From the NCBI RefSeq assembly GCF_001642475.1, contig NW_019174007.1, positions 62,001 through 126,000 of the forward strand: 64,000 bases of DNA, in the 5' to 3' direction. Below, piece by piece: positions 22,918 to 33,960 of the stretch; positions within the stretch are counted from its first letter, which is position 1; each line of letters starts with the position of its first letter. A model generated the notes under the pieces. It had not been told where the DNA came from. It saw only the letters and a program-made list of their open reading frames with translations, and did no database searches. A program made the translations under genes and the position numbers. The DNA is from Fonsecaea monophora (lineage: Eukaryota; Ascomycota; Eurotiomycetes; Chaetothyriales; Herpotrichiellaceae).

Positions 22918-23642
22918 GCGTGGAGGTGTATGGCCGACCTGTGAAACTGTTGAGATATTGGGGTTCGTGTCTGTCGAGTTGTGTAGGCTCAAGGGCTTCT
23001 CTAGGTGCCAATAGATTCGGTAGGTATGCCGGGGATGTACCTCGTGCCAAAACCGCCAAGAGGTGGCAGGGGAAGCTCGGGGCGAGAACCGATGCCGCAG
23101 GTGGCAGGTTCAACAGTCAAGCCAGTAAATGCGGCCCGTCATCAACGAGTGGCTTGAACGCCGTAAACGCCATAATAATATCCAACCTGCAACACCATCT
23201 CACGGATTCAAATTAATGGCGCCATGGTGATAGGGGCATGATACATACATCAAGGACTTGTCATCTGTTTCTGCCACTCTTGCCTCACCCTTCCTCCAAA
23301 CATTCTCCTGCCTGTGCATCGTTTCAGTGATTACTGTCGCAGAGCAACTCGACCAGCCTTCCCAGTACGACTGCGCCCGGTTATCACAGCAACAAGTCAC
23401 CGCTGTCCGACCCCAAGAAGCCTGGTCGTTCTGTGGCTGTGTGATCCTAGTCTGCCATTTCGTGCACCATGTTCTTCTGAAAGCATGGCGACTTGCCTAA
23501 CATAATTGTCCCTCAAACCTCACCTTGCCTTCTCTTGACTTCACCGGCCTGGAGCGGACAGCTCGGAACGTGCCCTCGTTTTTGACCAATTGCCGCCTTG
23601 TTCGTCTTTCTCAAAAGAACCCCAGTCACCACCGTCGACAAA
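22918..23642. other. Intergenic, no gene recognised
   Basis: Only short unrelated frames. It holds the 5' region of the AP180 gene; a pyrimidine-rich stretch at about 23515-23540 precedes the start. Confidence 0.5.
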
Positions 23643-25691
23643 ATGACCATGGAGAAGATTGTGAAAGGCGCCACAAAAATAAAGGTCAGGATGTCGCGCA
23701 GACCGCGCGAAATCGACTGGAACAGAGCTGACGGGGTGCTAGTTGGCCGCGCCCAAATCCAAGTATATCGAGCCGATACTATCTGCCACAAATGGCGGAG
23801 AATCAGGTGTCGCCGAAGTCTTCCGTACTCTACAACTCCGACTAAGAGACTCGACATGGACGATTGTATTCAAGGCGTTAATTGTGGTTCATCTTATGAT
23901 AAGAGAAGGTCAGCCCGAGGTCACTTTGAGGTACATATCCGAATCACCTAAGAGATTGGCAATCAGCAGCTTCACCGAAGGTATGCAGAACGCAGCAAGA
24001 TGTCATTAGGAAGCTTTGCGCAAAGTCTAATAGGGAAACAGTCCAAACTCAAGGTCTCAATATTCGAAGATATTCGGAATACTTGTTGGAAAGAGTACGA
24101 GCTTTTCGAGATACGAAGACGGACTTTGTCAAGTCAGGAGCGGGAAAGATGCGCAGATTGACCGTTGAGAAAGGGTTATTGAGACAGACTGAGGTTGTGC
24201 AGGATCAAATAGAGGCTTTGATTCGATGCGACGTAAGTTGGAATGACCGTTTCTGACTCCAAACTCGACTCACCCTTGCAGTTACTAGGAACTCATGACC
24301 CGGAGAATGAGATATCATTGACGGCCTTTCGTCTTCTGACCTTGGACTTGCTCGAGCTGTTCAAGGTGATGAACGAGGGCACCATCAATGTTCTAGGTGA
24401 GTAAGGCGATCGGATGGAGACCGTCATAGCTAACTCAGACGCAGAACACTACTTCGAAATGTCTCGTCCTGACGCGGAACGGGCATTGCAAATATACAAG
24501 ACATTCGGAAGGCAGACCGAACTGGTGGTGCAGTATCTCGGTGTCGCCAGACAGTATGAGACGTCCACGCGCTTGGAGGTCCCGAGACTAAAGCACGCAC
24601 CAACAACTCTGACCAGTGCCCTGGAAGAATATCTCAACGATGCGGACTTTGAACTGAATCGAAGACAATATCTGGCGCAGCAAGAAGCGAAAAGGACGGG
24701 TAAGCCAGCTTCGGCCGCGCCGTCAGCCAATCCATTCGACAAACCAGCAACGAAACAGGCAGCACCGGCCTCAGTTGCAGCCAGACCACAGCCGGCTCAA
24801 TCGGTGCCCAAGGGACCTGCGCCTGATCTGATTGACTTTTTTGAATCCATCGAGCAGAATCAGCAGACGATGGGTCAGACCAACACGAACGCACAGCCTC
24901 AATTCCAGCAGGGAGTGCCACAAGTTCACGGATACCAGCAAGCGCCTATGCCTCAACAGACGGGCTACAATCCTTTCCTACAGCCGCAGCCAACTTTTCA
25001 ACCTCAGGCTCTACCGCCACCCCAAGCTCAACCCCAGCCTCTGCAGACAGATTTCACAGGGGCGGGGTTCGGTGGATATGGACCTCAACCGCAGCAGCAG
25101 GTACAATCAGCAGGCGCTTACCAATTTTCCTCGCAGCTATCGCCGATTCCTCAGAATGGCGTCGCAAACTTCCAGTCTCAAGTCTTTCCACCAGCTCAGC
25201 CTGCATCGCTACAACCACAGACGACATCCACCAATCCGTTTCGACAGTCCACGATGCACACTGGAGGTGTGCAAATTTCCCCTGTTAGTCCTGCTGTTCC
25301 TGTCCGGTCGTCGACCAATCCATTTGCTAAGCACAACACTGGAGCGATTTCCAACAACGACCATGGGGCAGGGATGGTCCATGACCAAGCGGGCTTCTCT
25401 CCTGTCTCTCCCGAGCAATCTTTCCCCTCCAACCCATCTTTCCTCTCGTCACCTCCGGCGCTGCAACCTCAAAGAACAGGCACAAACCCTTTCGCGAAGA
25501 ACCGACCAACAACATCAGGAGGTCCAGTGACAACCAACGTGACGGGAAGCACCAACCCCTTCCGGCAGAGTGCGTTTGTCAATCAACAGACAGGTCAGGG
25601 GTGGCAGCATAGCAACCAAGGTACGCTACTGGGATTTGACGTGAACAATGTAGACACAGTGCCGGTCTTCCCACGGCCAGGACAGAATTGA
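23643..25691 (+). CDS. AP180/CALM-type clathrin adaptor, 610 aa
   Basis: Endocytic adaptor that binds PI(4,5)P2 at the plasma membrane and recruits clathrin and EH-domain proteins; the yeast counterparts are Yap1801/Yap1802. Exons: 23643-23684, 23743-23980, 24042-24232, 24282-24396, 24445-25691. The ANTH domain fills residues ~1-270: KGATKIKLAAPKSKY carries the lipid-binding lysines, followed by LRDSTWTIVFKALIVVHLMI and RYSEYLLERVRAFRD. The C-terminal half is Gln/Pro-rich and disordered, with six Asn-Pro-Phe motifs (SANPFD, GYNPFL, STNPFRQST, STNPFAKH, GTNPFAKN, STNPFRQSA), the standard EH-domain ligands. Clathrin-box-like sequences are DLIDFF and LLGFD. The intron positions and family alignment leave little doubt about identity. 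Confidence 0.95.
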
Positions 25692-26257
25692 GGAAGCTAT
25701 AGCACTCGTAATCGTAATGTGGGGTGCAGTTGGATGAAGGGAATGAAGTGTACTTGTACTTAAGGGCCTACAACCATGCAGAACTGGATTGTTTGTTTTT
25801 TTTTTGCGGCGGGGGGAATGGGAGGTTGTGATAAATAATGTAAGGCGCGCAAGGCCACGAGGGACTCGAGTTGCCACCGTCATTTGACTTTGAAATTCCA
25901 TCGTGATCGTCCAACCTCCAATTTCCGCCACCCTCGTTCAATGTTGAATCTCTATTTATCACCATGTGCCAGAGACGACACGACTGAACAAACACGAATC
26001 GCCATTTGTGACTGCATCTTCTGGCTGCCGTTGACCATGAATCTGTGGACCATGTTCCCCTTCAGCCACTTCAGAAGTCACCCTACGGCTTGATGCCGTG
26101 TCCTCGGCCTGACTGGATCGCCTGTTCGACACCCGCTCTCCTCTCACAAATCAGAAACGACCGCCGCCGTAAGTCGCGCCTGCTTCTCGAGATCCAATAG
26201 AGCTTCCTCCAGATGCTAGTGCTTCTCCTCTCAATTGCTGCTGACCGACTTTGAAAG
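25692..26257. other. Intergenic between adaptor and kinase genes
   Basis: Contains a T run and G-rich stretch (25790-25830). No gene recognised. Confidence 0.5.
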
Positions 26258-28543
26258 ATGGAGGACGGCAATGTAGATCACATTCCGACCCTCTCCATCA
26301 TCCCCTACGACAACAACCGGGAGATCGTGCTGTAAGTGACACACATCAGGGAGAATTGGAAACACATACAACAAGGGCAATACTGAACTGATGAGACTAG
26401 CCGCCACGCAGACACCATTGTCTACCGCGACCCGAGAACGAACCAACTTGTCCCATTTCATAGAAACCAAGATGTAGAGCGACGCTCCTCGGACTGTCCA
26501 ACCTGTGGCCGACCCTGGCACAGACCACCAGGATCGTCGAGCACCCAAGAACCCGGTCCAAGTACAATGGAAGACCAACCCAGCTTTATCACAGAGGGCT
26601 ACTTTGAGATGCTTGCTCGAAGCCTTCCTGGCTCCAACGAACCATCTGCACCGCCCTCTCCGAGACGTCGAATCGTCCAACCAGTCCGCTCTCGACTTCA
26701 CCCTTCGTCAGCCACCGTGTCTCCGCCTCCAAATGCAGAGTTCATCGCCAGTGCGCCAATCCCTGCCAGTCAGTCCCATGGAATCTCCGAGACAGCTTTT
26801 TCGCCCAACTACTTTGAGAAGTTCTTTATCGAAGAAAGAGAGCTCGGGAGAGGTGGGCGAGGGGTCGTACTCTTGGTCAAACACGTCCTCGACGGCGTTA
26901 CCCTCGGCCATTTCGCGTGCAAACGCGTACCCATTGGAGATGACCACGCGTGGTTAGAGAAGGTCCTTGTCGAGGTCCAGCTTTTGCAGACTTTGTCACA
27001 CCAAAATCTCGTCTCTTACCGCCACGTATGGTTGGAAGATTTCCAAACCAGCACTTTTGGCCCAAGTGTGCCTTGCGCGTTCATTCTACAGCAATACTGT
27101 AACGGCGGAGACATGCAAAACTACGTCCTGGGCTCCGCGCAAGCATCCACGACGACGCAAGAACTAAAGGAACGAATTCGTCGCAAGTCGAGGGGAGAAT
27201 CCGAGCTTCCGCGGCGGGCGAATGAACCCAAAAAGTTGCCTTTTGACGAAATTTACAACTTTTTCAAAGACATTACCTCGGGATTGAGACATCTCCATCA
27301 CAACGGCTTCATCCATCGGGACCTGAAACCGAGCAACTGCCTCTTGCATACCGTCGGTGGCGAAACCAGAGTCCTGGTCAGTGACTTTGGCGAAGTTCAA
27401 TACGAGTATGCAACGCGAAAATCAACTGGTGCTACTGGGACGATATCTTACTGCGCGCCCGAGGTGCTTCGACGCATCTCTCCAGGTGGGCCTTTTGAGA
27501 ATTTTACTTCCAAGTCGGACATCTTCTCATTAGGCATGATTTTACACTTCCTCTGCTTTGCAAATCTCCCCTACAACTCGGCAAATGTCCTTCATGAAGA
27601 GCGCGAAGACATTGAAGAATTGAGAGCAGAAATTACCAACTGGGGAGGATTTGACGATCAGCGCAAATTGCGTCCCGAGTTGCCGCGTGCGCTTTACTCG
27701 TTTCTCAAACGACTCCTGTCCCTGAGCCCGGATGAGCGGCCCAGCGCAGACGATGTTCTCCAGGTCGTCTCGTCAGGTAGACTCGACGACATCCCCGTGG
27801 TACGGAGGCGGAGCTCGATGGAGCCGGAGGAACTGACGCCGGCCCGCCGGATCCAGAAGCTGGATACACCGCAGAAGGGAAACTCGCCACAAGGCAGACA
27901 CGGTCATGACATGAGTCCCAGACCGAAGCGATCCTTTTTCCGGTCGGCGAGATCTGTATCTCAGGAGCCGAATGGATCCGAAGCAATACTCAGCGACCAC
28001 GGGTACACGAGCGGTAGCGAAGCAGACCGCGAACAACGCGCACATAAAGCCTCCACGTCGACGCGACGCGAGTCGACGAACCTGAGGCTCAACAGCACCA
28101 TGATCCTGCGGGCCAAACGTGCCTCGTCGTCTCTCCCTTCGTCCCCATTACAAAAGTCTCCCGCCCACTCGCCGACCCGGCAACAGCTCCTTCTTGAACC
28201 TGCACAAGAGGTTGACCGGCCACCTCTATCTCTATTTCTCGATCGGGTCTACAACTTCCTCAACGTACCCATCACCTCTCCTTCAACCCGTGTCGTCATA
28301 CTCGGTGTAAAACTATTCAGCACTCTTCAGCCTTGCCTATCGCAAGGCATGAATGCGATAGTGGTCTATCCCATCATCGCAACGGCATTACTAGAGTTCT
28401 CATTGACGCGTTTGCGGCTATGGAAAGCTTTGGTAGCTATGCTGGCGCATTTCATCGTGCTTTCTTTAGCGTGGAGAACGGACAAGTTATGTCAGAACCC
28501 CAATGGTGGGTGGATGCAATGGGACGGACATGATGGTGAATGA
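26258..28543 (+). CDS. Iks1-like Ser/Thr protein kinase, 738 aa
   Basis: Exon 1 is 26258-26331; a 69-nt intron leads to exon 2, 26401-28543. The N-terminus has a conserved RHADTIVYRDPRTNQLV block and a small zinc-knuckle-like CPTCGRPW, both typical of Iks1 relatives. The kinase domain spans about residues 165-430: glycine loop GRGGRGVV (~174), ATP-binding lysine in FACKRV (~199), catalytic loop HRDLKPSN (Asp ~332), VSDFGEVQ (Asp ~353), CAPE (~378) and KSDIFSLGMIL. An insertion with a basic KERIRRKSRGESE lies before the catalytic loop. After a Ser-rich linker the C-terminal ~100 residues contain two or three hydrophobic segments (VVILGVKLF, IVVYPIIATALLEF, ALVAMLAHFIVLSLAW), so the kinase is probably membrane-anchored. 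Catalytic residues are all present. Confidence 0.9.
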
Positions 28544-28853
28544 GCCCTTTGCAACTGTACATTCCAAGGGCACGAAAAGCATAATTTGATCAAGTTAGGG
28601 CGGGCTGGATTGCTTCGGCGGAGGAATATGCAGTATTTTTCCTCCCACAATAAAAGTGTCGTGAATCCAGCTTTGTTTATATTCTGTTCCATTCTACGTC
28701 GAGACCATCACGCACGGGAATATTTGATTCGCTGAGCACCGAGGCTTGAAGGAGCACAACCGACAGTGCTCCAAGACAAGAGAAGATGAAACAGAGCATC
28801 AGCCTCCAATCCTGCTCTGCGGATAGGGAAACAAAGATAATATACTGGACTAG

Positions 28854-28854
28854 A

Positions 28855-28886
<32 letters not shown>

Positions 28887-28914
28887 GGAACCAGAGCCAG
28901 AACCAGAACCAGAA
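28854..28914. repeat. Hexamer tandem array CCAGAR
   Basis: About ten copies of CCAGAA/CCAGAG, one with CCGGAA. Read on the minus strand it would encode alternating Gly and Ser, but no gene is supported there. Confidence 0.85.
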
Positions 28915-29110
28915 GCGGGCGATAGGGGTAGAGACCGGTAGAGAGGGTACTGCATACCTTGATATCTAAGATGTGTGTACGTCCTCGATACCCATGTATA
29001 GACTGTGGTATACATACCTAGGTCGGGTGGTTGATTCTCGATAATTACCTCGTTCAGCCTGATGTGTGCAAGGCTTGGCAGGAATAGGGGCTCATCAGGG
29101 GAGCGCTGCT

Positions 29111-29147
29111 GTGGGTGGGTGGGTGAGTGGGTGAGTGGGTGGTGGGG
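29111..29147 (+). repeat. G-rich GGGT/GAGT repeat, quadruplex candidate
   Basis: GTGGGTGGGTGGGTGAGTGG and following bases give at least four G-triplets with loops of one to five bases, the pattern of a G-quadruplex former. Confidence 0.6.
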
Positions 29148-29192
29148 CAGAGAACATTCCCTACCCGTGATGTACGAGGTATGGAGCTGGGA

Positions 29193-29262
29193 GAAGAAGA
29201 AGAAGAAGAAGAAGAAGAAGAAGCCACACAGAGAGAGCGAGAGAGAGACAGAGAGAGAGATA
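29193..29262 (+). repeat. GAA trinucleotide array then GA tract
   Basis: About ten GAA units (29193-29223) are followed after a short gap by a GAGAGA-rich tract to about 29262. It is a purine-rich strand with triplex potential. Confidence 0.8.
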
Positions 29263-29695
29263 GCTTTAGAGGGAGGGCATAAAGGGGAAGAAGGAAGGGA
29301 TATATCAAGTTCAGAAATCATGCTTTCAATGTCCAAGATGCCCCAACAAATGACATTTATATATTATCACATCAACACATGCCCCCCTCAAATGGCGATC
29401 CGACCGTCCACATAAAACCCCAGATAGGTACACTCCCAGCACACCATATTAGGCTATATCTCTCTGGCTCACTAAGAAAAACTACATGTATGGGTATAGA
29501 TAGATAGATGGTACTGTAAGCCCAGAATGTAGTCTTCCGGGGTAACGGGTACAAAAACTCTCGCTGGGCCACCTCCGATTTTTATCCTGTCCTCTTGTGC
29601 CATATCCAAACACAAACCCCTTCACAAAACATAACACATACATCTGACCTGGCCTGATCACACGTCTAAAAAACCCATTCCCTGAATTACTCCCC

Positions 29696-31363
29696 TCACC
29701 CTTGCTGATTCATATGGCTGGGCAAGTTCCAATCCGCATAGTCGGCGTGCACAAACGCGCGATCAACCGCCGGCACGCTCTCCAGCACGTACTGCAGACT
29801 CTCGCTCAGGTCGTGGCTGTCTCTCAAACTCATATTCTCATCCAGCACAATGTCGACCTCCACATTGAGCTTGTCGCCCGTGTGGTATGCTTGCAACCCT
29901 TGGATGTATCGGATGGGCTTGGCAAAGCGCATGGCGAGATAGAGCAGGACATTGCGTTGATCGGCCGTGGCCGACACACCACAGAGATTTCGCACATGCT
30001 CGACACTCGTTCGTGTCCAGTTGAATATGACGTAGAAGGACAAAAACAGACCACCCAAGGCATCAAGCCACCAGACCTGAAAGTAAAAGCCCACAAGTGG
30101 AAAAACGATGGAGAAGATGTTGAAGACGACGTCCGTGGCTGCATCTTGAGCGAGCGCTTGCACAGAACTGTTCTTCACCAATCGACACCAAAACCAGCAG
30201 AAACCCTTGATGGCGACCGTGCTCAGCATAATGACAATAGCAGGGATACCCAGCTCCACGACTCTGTGATCCCCTGAGAGCAACCGATTGAAACACTCCA
30301 GGGCCACCTGGAAGAAGGAAGTGATCATGATGACGCTGAAAACAAGGACGCCGACGGGCTCTAATCGACGCCGACCAATGGGATAAGCGTACTGATCTTG
30401 TCGCGAGATGAGTTTCGTGGTGGTCCAGACAATGGCGGTGGACAGAAAATCCAGGGCGGCGTCAACAAGAGATGCGAGCACCGAGAGCGACGACGTCAAA
30501 ACAATCACCACGATTTTCCCTGCCAGCAGGATGATGTTGGCGATCAGGTTGATGTAGATTGCCACTGTCACGATCCGCTCATTTGAGTCCACGCCCTCGT
30601 CCATATCATCGAAGCTGATTTCCGGGAGACCCGCCTCGGCGTTCGCCTCCGCGTCGTCGAGCAACAGGGGTGTCTCTTCGCTGGGAAGCTTGTACAAGTT
30701 TTTCGGGGTCCGTTTCAACTTGGTCTCGATGGGTGAGCTGGTGGCATTCACCGCTGTCACAGGAGTCATGTTTCCAGTAGGCGGTTCTTCGCAGATGGTA
30801 TTCATGGTGCCATTCGACCGCGGATGGCTATACTCTTGAATGAGATGGTGGGGGAGCGACGAATCCAGCAACTTGTCAATGTAAAGGTACTGGGTGACCA
30901 AGAAGTTGTTCCGCTCGTAGTATTTGCGGATGGGTTTCTTCATCTTCTTCAACTCCTCCTCCGTCTTGAAATACTGGTGCCAGTGGTACCTGGGGTTGCT
31001 CTGCCCGATCAGTCGCATGCTGCGCACCTGCGGCGTCATGAGGATCTCGGGCCCCATGCTCATTCTTCGCGGGTCTGTCTCCGAGGGCGTGCTGGGCCGC
31101 CACCTGGCCGTGGTAGCCATGGCATCGAAGCTTTCAGAAGGTCCGCGCTCCTCGTCCTCATCCGACCTGTGGCTCGCAACCGAGTCCCTTCGAGTCCCCT
31201 GTCGGCGCTGGAGGGTGAGCAGAGAGGTAGTTGACCGATTCTGGATCAGACTGGGCAGGCGTTGTCCGCGCGTAGACATGGCACTGTGATCTTCATTGAG
31301 TGGAATGAAGTTGGACAAGGCCCCGATCTGGTAGTGAGGTCGGCGGGGGCTCGGGACCTCCAT
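29696..31363 (-). CDS. Cation diffusion facilitator, Mn-type, 555 aa
   Basis: Membrane metal:proton antiporter. The single-exon frame starts at the ATG at 31363; upstream codons are open only from a TTG. A ~260-residue cytosolic N-terminus, with a conserved NNFLVTQYLYIDKLL segment, precedes six helices. The metal-site motif in helix 2 is Asp-x3-Asp (SLVDAALDFLS, Asp ~301/305), and helix 5 also has Asp-x3-Asp (AQDAATDVV, Asp ~407/411). Zinc carriers of this family usually have His in these places, while the Mn-CDF branch has two DxxxD motifs, so manganese is the likely substrate. The C-terminal cytosolic domain (~470-555) has the usual YHTGDKLNVEVDIVLDENMS and SLQYVLESVPAVDRAFVH. Vacuolar or Golgi location is typical but not shown. 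Confidence 0.92.
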   Translation of the reverse strand: MEVPSPRRPHYQIGALSNFIPLNEDHSAMSTRGQRLPSLIQNRSTTSLLTLQRRQGTRRDSVASHRSDEDEERGPSESFDAMATTARWRPSTPSETDPRRMSMGPEILMTPQVRSMRLIGQSNPRYHWHQYFKTEEELKKMKKPIRKYYERNNFLVTQYLYIDKLLDSSLPHHLIQEYSHPRSNGTMNTICEEPPTGNMTPVTAVNATSSPIETKLKRTPKNLYKLPSEETPLLLDDAEANAEAGLPEISFDDMDEGVDSNERIVTVAIYINLIANIILLAGKIVVIVLTSSLSVLASLVDAALDFLSTAIVWTTTKLISRQDQYAYPIGRRRLEPVGVLVFSVIMITSFFQVALECFNRLLSGDHRVVELGIPAIVIMLSTVAIKGFCWFWCRLVKNSSVQALAQDAATDVVFNIFSIVFPLVGFYFQVWWLDALGGLFLSFYVIFNWTRTSVEHVRNLCGVSATADQRNVLLYLAMRFAKPIRYIQGLQAYHTGDKLNVEVDIVLDENMSLRDSHDLSESLQYVLESVPAVDRAFVHADYADWNLPSHMNQQG

Positions 31364-32085
31364 GGCGGCAGAGGGCGGTGGTCTTGGGAGGGAGAAGGGA
31401 TAAAGAGAGGGCTGGCAAATGCCAACAAGCTCATCCAAATGGGTCTAGATGAGCCATGATTGCCAAGTATATACGCGTGTAATGTTAGACTGCACCGAGT
31501 AGGCTGGGGAAGAAGATGCTGGATGATGGGAAATGGAGCTGAGATTCCAGTAATGATGATTGCCGAAGTCGGCCCAGCCAGCAGTGCCATAATAATTAAT
31601 AGTGCCATTATTGCCATTGCCAATGCCATTGACAATGCTAGCCAAGCTCATCAAAGAGCTGCTACTCTCCAATACAAAGTCATCATGGTATCCACATGTG
31701 CTCGTCTTCCTGCCCAGGTCGTCCAAGTATCAAGCATCCATCCTCACTAGCAATGACTGCCCAGCCGAGCCAGCCAGTATGCTCCAAGTTTCTCATCATA
31801 GTAGTTCGTGGCATCTTGGCCTCATCAGAATTACGGATTAGATTTATCAAACAGATATTCTAGTCTCATCCACATAGCTGTAACCGCCTCGCTTGCACCC
31901 CAAAACAACCTGAATTATCCATCCACAGTCAATTGAATACCATCGGGAATCGTTACCCATTGTGACTCCTGACTGGTGCAAATTTCTTTCATCATAAATC
32001 TTTCGACAGCGGAGTCTCATGAACGCCGTCTATATCGACAACATGCTGATACGTCCTCATATATACTGGAATTCCACCTTCACAT
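31364..32085. other. Intergenic upstream of cation transporter
   Basis: Promoter of the transporter and 3' region of the glycoside hydrolase gene. A run of AATGCCATTATTGCCATTGCC-like repeats (GCCATT units, 31585-31635) is the only clear structure. Confidence 0.5.
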
Positions 32086-33960
32086 TTATAGGCAAACAAG
32101 ATAGACTCCACTCAAAAATGCCGAAGCAATTGTTGCCAGCATCATTGTAGAAAGGCCCGCAACTCCGTTCGTGGTGCTTGCACGTGCAGTGCTGCCTGTT
32201 CTCGATGCTGTATTCGACTGTGTCGAACTATCCGACTGGGTTGACGAGGAGCTATCCGAAGAAGATGTTGCATCTGGCGCACTTGTGCCGACGGGGGTAG
32301 TGACAGGGCGAGCATCCGGGGTACTCGCTGCGAGTTTAGAGCATGCGCTGGGATTGGGCTTCTGCTGGCCGATCGGAGATCCAATATTTGCAATAACGGC
32401 TTGAGAATCCCGAACCACGATGCTGACGCTCCCATCATTGCCAATTTTGATTCTTTCCGTGGTGTCATTTACCCTGGTAGGTACACCATCACCGCTGTTC
32501 TCGTAGCTGATGCCGTTCCAGGTTGTACCATGTTTCGCATCTGCTCCATTGTTGGTGAGGTACGCTAGGTACAGCTCCTCTCCCGCAAACTTCTCTGGCA
32601 GGGACAAGTCCCAAGTAAGACTGGGTTTATTTGCCTCCGAGACATTGGCAGGATTCGAATTGATCAAGACGATCGAGGCCAAGGTACCGGCTTGATAGAC
32701 CGAGTAGGCTGCGATGCGGCCGCCGTACGAAGCGGGAGGATTCTGAATGATATACCCTCCAATTTGAGCCTGACAAGTTGGTCCAATGGTTTGGGCAAAT
32801 GCAGCGAACGCATAATAGTTTGGTCGCACAAATGGTTGACTACCATAGTACGGGATTGGCTGCCACGCACTAGCGTTGCTATTGTCGGTCATATGCATCT
32901 GCACCGACGAGATATTGAGGGTAGCTGCATAGAGGAAGAAATTGAGGGACCACAGCGCAGCTCCAAAGACGTCTGTAATGTCATTTAAACCGATCGGACC
33001 AACAACGCCCATCTCTCGCAAAGCATATGGATAACCCGTGGCTTGCGCTTGCTGGATTTGTGTCACCCACGCAGCGAATTGGTCATTGGTCGTGGAAAGG
33101 GTCATAAAATCGTAGGCTGTCAGTGGATAAGTTGATACCCCAATGTAATAGTAGTAATCATGCTGATTCCAGCTGGCAATATATGGATGTGACGATCCAT
33201 TGGCCTTGACAGTGATGCCAAACTCGTCCAAGTCCTGGACCTGGAAAGATGTTCCAATGGTTGATGCCGTGGCTCCTGGCTCAAAGAAATTGCTGGGAAG
33301 GCTGTTCGGTCGAAGAACTTGTTCCCAGATAGCATCTGCACGGTCCAACCATTCTTGTGTGTAGACCTGGCCGCCCCAGGAACCTGTGCGGAAACCATTT
33401 TCCAGGTACAGATCAGGCTCATTTCCGATCTCAAATGACACTAGGTTGACGTCGACCAACCGATTGACGGCTTGTGTGGCCATAGTGGTGATTTGCTCAA
33501 TGTAGTCGGATTCCGAGTAGGCCAGGTTCAATCCAAAGGTGACGGGTGTATTACTAGGGAAGCGATTGATCACCTCAAAGAACTTTGGCCCAATAATCAT
33601 CGAATCGCTTGCGTATGCTCCCGGCGCAACGGAGTCCGGGTTAGGCTTCCAAGCATAGTCGTCTTGGGAGGCATCATAGATGAAATAATCTTGGGTATTG
33701 CCTCCAATGCGCAGATGCGGTGGCGTGCCCGTATAGTTTGCCAAGTTCTCCAACAAGTTCTTGGTGAGCTGGTTCTCGTCGCTGCCTCCAGTGAAGGAGA
33801 AGAGATTAGAGGATTCGATACCGAAGCCGGCAAACGAGGGGCTGATGATTCCGGAGGCGCCCGACGTGGGTTGGGCGGTAATAGCAAGAGAGACTGTATT
33901 CTGAGCTGCAGTGAGTGTGAGGAAGAGCGCGCCAAAGACTGGCAGGAAACGAGAGGACAT
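32086..33960 (-). CDS. GH79-like glycoside hydrolase, GPI-anchored, 624 aa
   Basis: Secreted beta-glucuronidase-type enzyme. The ATG at 33960 begins a clear signal peptide (FLPVFGALFLTLTAA); the frame extends 36 codons upstream but without a better start. The TIM-barrel part has the acid/base candidate Glu181 (SFEIGNEPDLY) and the nucleophile candidate Glu316 (ALREMGVVG), placed as in GH79. A C-terminal beta domain (~470-560, LASIVLINSN) matches the GH79 C-terminal module. It is followed by a Ser/Thr-rich linker and a hydrophobic tail (LATIASAFLSGVYLVCL), which together indicate a GPI-attachment signal. Several N-glycosylation sequons are present. Likely at the cell surface or wall, acting on glucuronoyl residues of arabinogalactan-like or capsular glycans. 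Single exon. Confidence 0.88.
   Translation of the reverse strand: MSSRFLPVFGALFLTLTAAQNTVSLAITAQPTSGASGIISPSFAGFGIESSNLFSFTGGSDENQLTKNLLENLANYTGTPPHLRIGGNTQDYFIYDASQDDYAWKPNPDSVAPGAYASDSMIIGPKFFEVINRFPSNTPVTFGLNLAYSESDYIEQITTMATQAVNRLVDVNLVSFEIGNEPDLYLENGFRTGSWGGQVYTQEWLDRADAIWEQVLRPNSLPSNFFEPGATASTIGTSFQVQDLDEFGITVKANGSSHPYIASWNQHDYYYYIGVSTYPLTAYDFMTLSTTNDQFAAWVTQIQQAQATGYPYALREMGVVGPIGLNDITDVFGAALWSLNFFLYAATLNISSVQMHMTDNSNASAWQPIPYYGSQPFVRPNYYAFAAFAQTIGPTCQAQIGGYIIQNPPASYGGRIAAYSVYQAGTLASIVLINSNPANVSEANKPSLTWDLSLPEKFAGEELYLAYLTNNGADAKHGTTWNGISYENSGDGVPTRVNDTTERIKIGNDGSVSIVVRDSQAVIANIGSPIGQQKPNPSACSKLAASTPDARPVTTPVGTSAPDATSSSDSSSSTQSDSSTQSNTASRTGSTARASTTNGVAGLSTMMLATIASAFLSGVYLVCL

Larger units (their letters stand above)
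28544..29695. other. Intergenic, rich in microsatellites
   Basis: Lies between the convergent kinase and cation-transporter genes. It holds a CCAGAA/CCAGAG hexamer array, a G-rich stretch and a GAA array followed by GA repeats. Frames crossing it are low-complexity artefacts. Confidence 0.6.

Noticed and set aside
24832..25530. 232-codon plus-strand frame inside the AP180 tail
   Set aside because: Out-of-frame shadow of the Gln/Pro-rich coding sequence; the ANTH and NPF motifs are in the other frame.
28677..29336. 219-codon minus-strand frame with Gly-Ser and Phe runs
   Set aside because: Composed of translated microsatellites with no domain or conserved-looking part.
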